64,000 nt of DNA, taken from the NCBI GenBank assembly GCA_910577175.1, contig CAJTLU010000012.1, forward strand, positions 1-64,000, given 5' to 3'. The stretch comes from an uncultured Lachnospiraceae bacterium (GTDB taxonomy: Bacteria > Bacillota > Clostridia > Lachnospirales > Lachnospiraceae). Below are positions 58,816 through 64,000 of this stretch, one piece after another; position 1 is the stretch's first letter, and the number at the start of each line of letters is the position of its first letter. A model generated the notes under the pieces. The model had not been told where the DNA came from, searched no databases, and saw nothing but the letters and a program-made list of their open reading frames with translations. A program made the translations under genes and the position numbers.

Positions 58816-58844
58816 CTTGTCGTGTCCCGGCAGGATTTTTTTTT
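58816..58844 (+). terminator. leader terminator (candidate attenuator) of the permease gene
   Basis: CTTGTCG and CGGCAGG pair (7 bp with G-U) around TGTCC and are followed by A then nine T. It lies about 20 bases after the expected transcription start and 56 bases before the coding start, so it could abort transcription. I see no PyrR-binding consensus. Confidence 0.65.
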
Positions 58845-58899
58845 GGAAACCGGGAGGGGTGGAGACCGTTTTGATAAAATACCCGCAGGAGGAAGAGAA

Positions 58900-60339
58900 A
58901 TGAAACTTATTTATGATGTGGAAGATAGGATGGGCTTTGGAAAGCTTATCGTTTTCGCGCTCCAGCAGCTTCTTGCTATTATGGCTGCAACGCTTGTAGT
59001 TCCGATGATTGTCGGGCATGGAATGAAGTCGGAGGCAGCATTGTTCGGCGCAGGTGTCGGTACTTTGGTGTATGTTGCGTTTACCAAAAAAAAGAGTCCT
59101 GTATTTCTTGGCTCTTCGTTTGCATTTCTAGGCTCTATGGCGGCGGCATTTGCCGGAGGGGTGTCGATGGAGACAGGATATCTCGGACTGATTCTCGGCG
59201 CCGTGTTTGCGGGTCTTGTTTATGTGGCGATTGCGGCGGTCGTGAAGGTAGTCGGTGTGGAGTGGATTAATAAGCTGATGCCGGCAGTTGTTATCGGACC
59301 GACGGTTGCGATTATCGGGCTTTCCCTTGCAGGAAATGCGATTGGCGACCTGACTTCGGGAGAGGTATTCCACACGGAAGCACAGGAAGTGCTGTGCCCG
59401 GCCTGTGAGACAGTGCTCGACATGGCGACGGAAAGCATACAGCTTGCGTCTCCTCTTGTGACGATTTTTTGTGGTCTGGTAACATTGTTTGTAACGATTC
59501 TCTGCTCTGTCTATGGAAAGAAAACCTTAAAGCTGATTCCGTTTATTATGGGCATTCTGGCAGGCTATGTGAGCGCGGCGGTGCTTACCGGCATCGGGAC
59601 TGCGGCAGGAATTGATGCTTTGAAGGTAATGAGTTTTGATTCCTTTACCGGACTTGTAAGAGATGCGGAAGGTACGTTTGCAATTACGCCGTCTACTTTC
59701 TTTTCCGTACCGGAGTTTACGTTTCTGAAGGCGCTCGGCGGGTTTCAGGAAATTACAGGCTCCTATATCGGGACAATCGCCGTGGCATATGTTCCGGTGG
59801 CATTTGTCGTATTTGCGGAGCATATTGCCGATCATAAGAATATTTCTTCTATTATTGAACGCGACCTGCTGAAAGAGCCGGGCTTAAGCCGCACGCTGCT
59901 TGGCGACGGCGTCGGTTCCATTGCGGGAGCAATTTTCGGCGGCTGCCCGAACACGACCTATGGCGAATCGGTCGGCTGCGTGGCAATTACAAAAAACGCT
60001 TCGGTGATTACAATTATTGCGGCAGCAGCAGGGGCGATTCTGATTTCCTTTCTCAGCCCGTTTGTGGCATTTGTTAATTCCATTCCGTCCTGCGTTATGG
60101 GCGGGGTCTGTATGGCATTGTACGGCTTTATCGCGGTCAGCGGTCTGAAAATGTTACAGCAGGTGGACTTGGGGGAGGACAGGAATCTCTTTGTCGTATC
60201 CACGATTCTGATTGCCGGAATCGGCGGGCTTTCCGTGTCCTTCGGCAAGGTTAAGCTGACTTCGATTGCCTGTGCCCTGCTGCTCGGGATTTTCGTAAAC
60301 CGGATGCTATCACGGAAGAAGCCGGAGACAAAAGAATAA
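58900..60339 (+). CDS. nucleobase:cation symporter (NCS2, uracil/xanthine permease family)
   Basis: 479 residues with about 12-14 membrane segments. The NCS2 layout is visible: Leu-Gln-Gln-Leu-Leu-Ala-Ile-Met-Ala-Ala-Thr near 17-27, the motif Phe-Leu-Gly-Ser-Ser-Phe-Ala-Phe near 72-79, an inserted Cys-Pro-Ala-Cys stretch near 165, and the substrate-site Ala-Glu-His-Ile-Ala-Asp-His...Gly-Cys-Pro-Asn-Thr-Thr-Tyr-Gly-Glu. The Gly-Cys-Pro-Asn-Thr-Thr-Tyr-Gly-Glu resembles uracil permeases (UraA/PyrP). The substrate is most likely uracil. ATG 58900 has GGAGGAAGAG upstream; the longer frame to 58822 would overlap the leader hairpin. Confidence 0.9.
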   Translation: MKLIYDVEDRMGFGKLIVFALQQLLAIMAATLVVPMIVGHGMKSEAALFGAGVGTLVYVAFTKKKSPVFLGSSFAFLGSMAAAFAGGVSMETGYLGLILGAVFAGLVYVAIAAVVKVVGVEWINKLMPAVVIGPTVAIIGLSLAGNAIGDLTSGEVFHTEAQEVLCPACETVLDMATESIQLASPLVTIFCGLVTLFVTILCSVYGKKTLKLIPFIMGILAGYVSAAVLTGIGTAAGIDALKVMSFDSFTGLVRDAEGTFAITPSTFFSVPEFTFLKALGGFQEITGSYIGTIAVAYVPVAFVVFAEHIADHKNISSIIERDLLKEPGLSRTLLGDGVGSIAGAIFGGCPNTTYGESVGCVAITKNASVITIIAAAAGAILISFLSPFVAFVNSIPSCVMGGVCMALYGFIAVSGLKMLQQVDLGEDRNLFVVSTILIAGIGGLSVSFGKVKLTSIACALLLGIFVNRMLSRKKPETKE

Positions 60340-60513
60340 TAGCGGTGGTTTTTTCATTTTGTCTGCTGGCAGAAAAATGAAAAATTGAAAAAATCAGGAT
60401 ACCGGAAACAGCAGACGGAAGTTGAATATTTTTCTTCAATTGACACACAATAGTCATGTAAAAAGTAGGATACAATTGTGAAAGAGCTGTATAGTCAACG
60501 GAGGTATCTTTAG

Positions 60514-61059
60514 ATGAAAGCAACAGGAATTGTAAGGCGGATAGACGATCTCGGCAGAGTAGTAGTGCCGAAGGAAATCAGAAGAACTTTAAGAATCAGG
60601 GAGGGAGACCCGTTGGAGATTTTTACCGACCGTGAGGGCGAAATTATCTTAAAAAAGTATTCCCCAATCGGTGAGCTTGGAATTTTCGCAAAGCAGTTCG
60701 CGGAGTCTATGGCGCAGACGACGGGACATATTGCGGTAATTTCTGATAGAGACCAGTTTATTGCAATGGCAGGAACCGCAAAAAAGGATTTGCTGGCAAA
60801 GCCAATCAGCCGTGAACTGGAAAACCTGATGACGGACCGGGAAAGTATTGTTGCGGTGAGGGGAGAAAAGGGCTATATCCCGGTCGGCTTAGAGGAAGAC
60901 GAGTATGAGCAGCAGGTGATTGCGCCGATTATCAGTGAGGGCGACGTCATAGGAGCCGTAATGATTCTTTCTAAGGATAAGAAGGAACGGATGAGCAACA
61001 TGGAACTGAAAATTGCAGGAACAGCTGCTGCATTTCTGGGAAGGCAGATGGAGCAGTAG
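60514..61059 (+). CDS. spoVT: stage V sporulation protein T
   Basis: 181 residues. N-terminal AbrB-type swapped-hairpin DNA-binding domain (Met-Lys-Ala-Thr-Gly-Ile-Val-Arg-Arg-Ile-Asp-Asp-Leu-Gly-Arg-Val-Val-Val-Pro-Lys-Glu-Ile, split here for length) and a C-terminal GAF-like domain (about 60-178), the SpoVT architecture. It tunes forespore gene expression late in sporulation in Bacillus; Clostridia keep the gene near yabP/yabQ/spoIIE. Upstream (60340-60513) has no promoter I would call with confidence; a forespore sigma-G type is expected. Ends with its own terminator at 61104. Confidence 0.93.
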   Translation: MKATGIVRRIDDLGRVVVPKEIRRTLRIREGDPLEIFTDREGEIILKKYSPIGELGIFAKQFAESMAQTTGHIAVISDRDQFIAMAGTAKKDLLAKPISRELENLMTDRESIVAVRGEKGYIPVGLEEDEYEQQVIAPIISEGDVIGAVMILSKDKKERMSNMELKIAGTAAAFLGRQMEQ

Positions 61060-61103
61060 GAGAGAAAGGGCGCACTTGCGTGAGCGGGACTCTTTCTTCT
61101 AAA

Positions 61104-61150
61104 CGGCGGATATCCCTTTGACAAAAAGGAGTATCCGCTGTTTTTTGTTT
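61104..61150 (+). terminator. terminator of spoVT
   Basis: CGGCGGATATCC and GGAGTATCCGCTG form a stem around CTTTGACAAAAA, followed by TTTTTTGTTT. Confidence 0.88.
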
Positions 61151-61237
61151 CCTGAAAAGACGCTGGAAAGACTGTGTTGTGACAGCATGGAAAAGCAAAT
61201 TTTTAGAACGCAAAAACTTTGTGACAAAGGAGCATTT

Positions 61238-61289
61238 ATGCAAGTAACTGCGCTTGGTGAAAGGTAAAATGCAAAAGTGTAAGGAGTAA
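61238..61289 (+). other. two very short reading frames with ribosome sites
   Basis: ATG CAA GTA ACT GCG CTT GGT GAA AGG TAA (61238-61267) follows AAAGGAG by five bases. A second, ATG CAA AAG TGT AAG GAG TAA (61269-61289), starts next to its stop. They lie upstream of the HU promoter; they may be chance or a leader peptide. The surrounding part of the 61060-61497 gap shows no other feature besides terminator, HU promoter and HU leader. Confidence 0.25.
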
Positions 61290-61354
61290 AACGGAGAAAA
61301 ATACTTTTAAAACGGGATTTTTTCAATATATTTCAAGGAAATAGTGAAGAACGC

Positions 61355-61383
61355 TTGACAAATGCGGCAAATGAGTTTATAAA
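61355..61383 (+). promoter_or_regulatory. sigma-A promoter of HU
   Basis: TTGACA (61355-61360) and TATAAA (61378-61383) with a 17-base spacer. The leader to ATG 61498 is about 107 bases and contains GTGCC/GGCAC and TCCGG/CGGA pairings, so it may be structured. Confidence 0.8.
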
Positions 61384-61497
61384 TAGAAGTGTGAGTGCCG
61401 ACTGGTGAATGCAATGCAGTACCATGAGGCACTGTTTGTCCGGGGCGAGTCGATGCCTGCGGATAGAACTAATACTTTTCGAGGAGGGAAATTTTAC

Positions 61498-61773
61498 ATG
61501 AACAAGGCAGAATTAGTAGCCGCTATGGCGGAGAACGCAGGATTATCCAAGAAGGATTCCGAGAAGGCATTAGCCGCTTTCGTAAGCGTAGTAACCGAAG
61601 AATTAAAGAAGGGCGAGAAGGTTCAGCTGGTAGGCTTTGGCACATTTGAAGTAGCGGAAAGACCGGAGAGAACCGGAAGAAATCCGCAGACTAAGAAGGC
61701 AATTAAGATTCCGGCATCCAAGGCTCCGAAGTTTAAGGCTGGTAAGGCATTAAAGGATACGGTTAACGCATAG
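61498..61773 (+). CDS. HU-family DNA-binding protein
   Basis: 91 residues, the normal HU length. Starts Met-Asn-Lys-Ala-Glu-Leu-Val and has the arm motif Gly-Arg-Asn-Pro-Gln-Thr (usual Gly-Arg-Asn-Pro-Gln-Thr-Gly-x-Glu, here Lys-Lys-Ala), ending with Phe-Lys-Ala-Gly-Lys-Ala-Leu-Lys. Abundant nucleoid protein that bends DNA non-specifically. A strong site GAGGAGGG precedes ATG 61498, and a strong promoter and terminator flank it. In the DivIC/yabP neighbourhood this location is usual in Clostridia. Confidence 0.95.
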   Translation: MNKAELVAAMAENAGLSKKDSEKALAAFVSVVTEELKKGEKVQLVGFGTFEVAERPERTGRNPQTKKAIKIPASKAPKFKAGKALKDTVNA

Positions 61774-61808
61774 TTCAATGTAATTGAATTTTGCCAAATG
61801 AAATGTTG

Positions 61809-61833
61809 GGACCGCCTTGTGCGGTCCTTTTTT
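61809..61833 (+). terminator. terminator of HU
   Basis: GGACCGC and GCGGTCC pair around CTTGT and are followed by TTTTTT. Confidence 0.92.
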
Positions 61834-61969
61834 CCGTGCAGGCAAAGTGAGCATGTGTTTTTTTCAGGAAAGCATGGCTTTCACTGAAAAAAACCATGCG
61901 AACGCGTCCACGACCGAGCAACTGTGCTGCGAGGGCAGTGGGGGGAGCGAAGCGTGCCTGCACGGAAGG
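61831..61969. repeat. 139-bp imperfect palindrome between HU and rqcP
   Basis: TTCCGTGCAGGCA (61831-61843) and TGCCTGCACGGAA (61957-61969) are perfect inverted copies. Inside, CATGTGTTTTTTTCAGGAAA (from 61854) is complementary to the sequence through CACTGAAAAAAACCATG (to about 61898), forming a second hairpin. It has the same plan as family 1 (nested inverted arms starting at a gene end), but the family 1 core is absent. Confidence 0.7.
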
Positions 61970-62069
61970 ATATGGAAAGAGGAAGCGGCTGCCCCTGAAT
62001 GGAGCAACTCGGCCATGGGCATATCTGCACGGATAAGGCGAAGATGAGAGAAATAAGGAGAAAAAGAGT

Positions 62070-62309
62070 ATGAGATTAGATAAGTTTTTAAAGGTGTCCC
62101 GTCTGATTAAGCGCAGGACGGTTGCTAACGAAGCGTGTGATGCAGGACGTGTCAGGATTAACGGGAAACCGGCAAAGGCGTCTGCGAATGTAAAGGTCGG
62201 GGATGTGATTGAAATTGGCTTTGGGGGAAAGGAAGTACGTGCGGAGGTTCTGGATATCCAGGAAACAACGCGGAAGGATGAAGCAAAAGAACTGTTCCGT
62301 TATTTGTAA
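62070..62309 (+). CDS. rqcP: S4-domain RNA-binding protein (RqcP/YabO)
   Basis: 79 residues, an S4 domain protein of the Hsp15/YabO type: Met-Arg-Leu-Asp-Lys-Phe-Leu-Lys-Val-Ser-Arg-Leu-Ile-Lys-Arg-Arg-Thr at the N terminus and Gly-Asp-Val-Ile-Glu-Ile in the middle. RqcP assists ribosome-associated quality control (poly-alanine tailing with RqcH). Position directly upstream of yabP and yabQ, as in Bacillus (yabO-yabP-yabQ-divIC), supports the call. AAGGAG precedes the ATG. Confidence 0.92.
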   Translation: MRLDKFLKVSRLIKRRTVANEACDAGRVRINGKPAKASANVKVGDVIEIGFGGKEVRAEVLDIQETTRKDEAKELFRYL

Positions 62310-62374
62310 TGCAGTGTCATAAGCGGCGTCCGGCAGACATATGTTTTAAGGAAACGGTGCTGTGAGGCGTTTGC

Positions 62375-62659
62375 ATGGAACAAAAACAGGAAGTGGGGAC
62401 GCATAAACTGACCCTTGCGGGGCGGAAGACGCTAGCCCTGGCCGGAGTAAAAGAGGTAATTTCCTTTGACGCAAAAGAGGTTGTGCTGGATACGACGCAG
62501 GGGGTGCTTATGCTGCGCGGTGACGAAATGAACGTGACGAGGCTTTTGGTGGAAAAAGGGGAGATGGACCTGGAAGGGCGGATTGACAGTCTGGTTTATA
62601 CCGAACGCGGAAAAGGAAAACGGCGTGAGGAATCGTTTGCGAAGCGCCTGTTCGGTTAG
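62375..62659 (+). CDS. yabP: sporulation protein YabP
   Basis: 94 residues, matching YabP: early Leu-Thr-Leu-Ala-Gly-Arg-Lys-Thr-Leu, then Ile-Ser-Phe-Asp and Gly-Val-Leu-Met-Leu-Arg-Gly-Asp-Glu-Met-Asn-Val, with a Leu-rich helix. A small peripheral protein needed for efficient sporulation in Bacillus; molecular role unknown. The start is ATG 62375. It lies between rqcP and yabQ, the conserved order. Confidence 0.9.
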   Translation: MEQKQEVGTHKLTLAGRKTLALAGVKEVISFDAKEVVLDTTQGVLMLRGDEMNVTRLLVEKGEMDLEGRIDSLVYTERGKGKRREESFAKRLFG

Positions 62660-62673
62660 GGGACAGACTGCCT

Positions 62674-63108
62674 ATGAATTATGAAATTGCGGGAGAGGTT
62701 CGTTTTTTTCTTGCGGCCGTTTTGCTTGGCGCGGCGGCAGCGATGGCATATGACGTTATCCGGGTCTGGCGGAGATTCCACCGGCAGACGTTATTTACGG
62801 TTTCCGTACAGGATTTCATTTTTTGGTTTATCCTTGGAATCCTGGGGTTTCGTTTGATTTATTATTACAATGCGGGAACACTCCGGTTTTTTGCCCTTGG
62901 AGGTATTTTTCTGGGCGCCTGCATTTATGCCTGGACATTAGGGAGGGTTTTTGTAAAATATTGCTTAAAATTGTTGCTATTTTTAACATTTCCTATTCGA
63001 AAGGGATTGAACTTTTTGCAGAAAAAGAGTAAACTTATAAAGAAGAGGTTCGGGGAACGGAAAAAGCACGGAAGGAAGGATGCACTTGCGGAAGAAACAC
63101 AGAAATAG
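62674..63108 (+). CDS. yabQ: sporulation membrane protein YabQ
   Basis: 144 residues with four membrane segments in the first 110, then a basic tail. The YabQ motif Ala-Ala-Ala-Met-Ala-Tyr-Asp-Val-Ile-Arg near residue 22 and Gln-Asp-Phe-Ile-Phe-Trp near 46 are visible. Required for spore cortex formation in Bacillus. It overlaps the next gene by 29 bases. Confidence 0.92.
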   Translation: MNYEIAGEVRFFLAAVLLGAAAAMAYDVIRVWRRFHRQTLFTVSVQDFIFWFILGILGFRLIYYYNAGTLRFFALGGIFLGACIYAWTLGRVFVKYCLKLLLFLTFPIRKGLNFLQKKSKLIKKRFGERKKHGRKDALAEETQK

Positions 63109-63421
63109 AGGTCTTATATCATCGTGCATGACGGTGCTGTTCGGCAAGTCGGGCCTGAGGCTCCTGCTGCTGGTAGTGCTTGTGTTATGTGTTGTGCTGG
63201 GACATAACAGAAATGAGGCGGCAGGAAAAGAAAAGGAGCTGGCTAGACAGAAGGCGGTTTACGAGGAGCGTCTTCTTCAGGAGGAGGAACGTCAGAGGCT
63301 GTTGGAGGAAGAGAACGCCTACCGGCAGACAAAGCAGTATATTGAAGAGCTGGCGCGGGAGAAGATGGGTCTGGTGAAGCCGGATGAGATTATACTCCGG
63401 CCGGAAGAAACGGAGCAGTAG
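63080..63421 (+). CDS. divIC: septum formation initiator family protein (DivIC/FtsB-like)
   Basis: 113 residues: one membrane segment (about 24-44), then a Glu/Arg/Gln-rich coiled coil (48-90) and a short C-terminal Ala-Arg-Glu-Lys-Met-Gly-Leu-Val-Lys-Pro-Asp-Glu, the DivIC/FtsB end signature. It recruits septal proteins with FtsL. ATG 63080 overlaps yabQ; ATG 63128 is an alternative inside. Gene order yabP-yabQ-divIC-spoIIE agrees. Confidence 0.88.
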   Translation: MHLRKKHRNRGLISSCMTVLFGKSGLRLLLLVVLVLCVVLGHNRNEAAGKEKELARQKAVYEERLLQEEERQRLLEEENAYRQTKQYIEELAREKMGLVKPDEIILRPEETEQ

Positions 63422-63470
63422 CGCTCCGGAGCAGGAAATAAGTCGAGATTTTCAGGATTCGGGTCCGTGT

Positions 63471-63492
63471 AAGGATTTCGGGTCCTTTTTTG
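63471..63492 (+). terminator. short terminator between divIC and spoIIE
   Basis: AAGGATT and GGTCCTT pair (two G-U pairs) around TCG and are followed by TTTT. An AGGATTCGGGTCC direct copy lies just upstream (63453). Confidence 0.5.
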
Positions 63493-63595
63493 TCGTACAG
63501 TTTTGCGGGAGGGTTCCGGTTTCGACAGATGCAGCCCGGATTTTGTGCTAGAATCCTAGAAAAAGAGGACAAGCAGGAGGCTGGCGGAAAGTATT

Positions 63596-64000
63596 ATGTG
63601 GCGAAAAAGAACAGCAGGAAAATGGTTACGGTATCTTGGACTGGTCAGCGGTGCAACCGCATTTTGTGTCGGACTAATCGGCTGCTTGTGGAGAAGCTCC
63701 ACAATAAAGTATATCTGGCTTGCGGTGTTGACGGCAGGCTTTGTTTTTCTGTTCATCTGGGCGGGAGAGCAGGCATTGTGGACACTTCTGCGTTCGGGCA
63801 GGGAGGAAATGGTGCGTGCCGATATCAGAAGCCATACGAAAAAGCGTCTGCTGGAGGCGGCAGCGTCGTTTGAGGTGCTTTCGGGTGTCTTTGACGGTAC
63901 GGCGTCAGAGGAAGCAGAAGGCTTCCAGAGCTTTGCAGCAGCCCTGCCGGAGGTAGTCTGTGCAGACTGCAGCCGATGTGAGAAGTGCTGGGGCGAGCAT
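63596..64000 (+). CDS. spoIIE: stage II sporulation protein E-like, N-terminal part (runs off window)
   Basis: The frame opened by ATG 63596 runs to the window end (135 codons). It has two membrane segments (about 10-30 and 40-60), a cytoplasmic helix Lys-Arg-Leu-Leu-Glu-Ala-Ala-Ala-Ser-Phe-Glu-Val-Leu, and then Val-Cys-Ala-Asp-Cys-Ser-Arg-Cys-Glu-Lys-Cys-Trp, the cysteine motif that precedes the PP2C phosphatase domain of SpoIIE. A stop (63557-63559) lies in frame upstream, so the ten-helix N-terminal region of Bacillus SpoIIE is absent. The position after yabPQ-divIC supports SpoIIE. The phosphatase domain lies outside the window. Confidence 0.85.
   Translation, partial: MWRKRTAGKWLRYLGLVSGATAFCVGLIGCLWRSSTIKYIWLAVLTAGFVFLFIWAGEQALWTLLRSGREEMVRADIRSHTKKRLLEAAASFEVLSGVFDGTASEEAEGFQSFAAALPEVVCADCSRCEKCWGEH

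Noticed and set aside
58816..58844. PyrR-binding attenuator of the uracil permease
   Set aside because: The hairpin loop does not contain the PyrR consensus and the leader is too short for the anti-antiterminator arrangement; kept only as a terminator-like hairpin.
63490..63873. Open frame in the last kilobase that could be read as a separate protein
   Set aside because: The alternative frame from 63596 encodes the SpoIIE membrane segments and Cys motif and remains open to the window end, so the other frame is a shadow.
1..64000. CRISPR array, prophage or insertion sequence
   Set aside because: No regularly spaced direct repeats, cas genes, integrase, transposase or phage structural genes were seen. 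The repeats found are dispersed palindromes, not arrays.

Overview
The window looks like a chromosomal segment of a spore-forming Gram-positive anaerobe of the Lachnospiraceae (Clostridia). Supporting signs are sporulation genes (spoVT, the yabP-yabQ-divIC-spoIIE order, a cotS-like gene and a ytvI-like gene), strong AGGAGG-type ribosome binding sites, many ATGA gene overlaps, a rubrerythrin, a T-box ahead of proS and a pssA-psd phospholipid pair. The family assignment is inference from gene content; no database search was run.

Layout. 0-0.6 kb: 3' end of a 23S rRNA gene, then tRNA-Asn and tRNA-Cys with a terminator; no 5S gene follows. 0.6-6.7 kb: mostly minus-strand genes (lipoprotein, VanZ-like, esterase) and a four-gene membrane-lipid operon (VTT/TVP38 protein, pssA, psd, PAP2) under one consensus promoter. 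6.8-15.3 kb: plus-strand housekeeping run (aminotransferase, DHH phosphoesterase, asnS, AraC regulator, histidine kinase/response regulator pair, RsmC-like methyltransferase, LiaF-like and LURP-like proteins). 15.3-18.8 kb: an A/T-richer accessory stretch holding an orphan gene, a MATE efflux gene broken in an A9 run, a Crp-family regulator and an aminoglycoside-nucleotidyltransferase-like gene.

19.0-29.2 kb: an ABC importer whose binding protein (19.2 kb) and fused permease-ATPase (27.6 kb) are separated by a 7-kb block. That block holds a double-HTH MerR regulator, two half-size ABC exporters and a UvrA paralogue lacking the UvrB-binding insert, and resembles a self-resistance/export cassette. 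29.2-42.9 kb: cca, two ECF sigma/anti-sigma pairs, cotS-like, a PEGA protein, a HAD phosphatase, hflK-hflC, a small secreted protein, a cytidylate-kinase-like protein, ytvI-like and a CDF transporter. 43-54.7 kb: a PAS-GGDEF cyclase, T-box-proS, an amino-acid ABC importer, an EamA transporter, a DUF1538/P-II pair, dinB with a candidate LexA site, and rubrerythrin. 54.8-64 kb: a subtilisin fused to a metal-site-like helical domain, an EF-hand lipoprotein, a uracil/xanthine permease, spoVT, HU, then rqcP-yabP-yabQ-divIC-spoIIE, which runs off the window.

The most interesting non-coding signal is a set of dispersed repeats. Family 1 is a palindromic intergenic element (about 120-bp core inside variable inverted-repeat arms) that usually begins at the stop codon of the upstream gene (30.6, 33.35, 40.3, 46.5 and 50.3 kb). 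Family 2 is a 19-base motif, AAAAATGCGGAAACTCAAG, that sits just upstream of the -35 box of consensus promoters, mainly those of nutrient importers and proS, and includes both halves of the split ABC importer. A third family is a shared terminator stem. Together they suggest an undescribed repeat or regulatory network.
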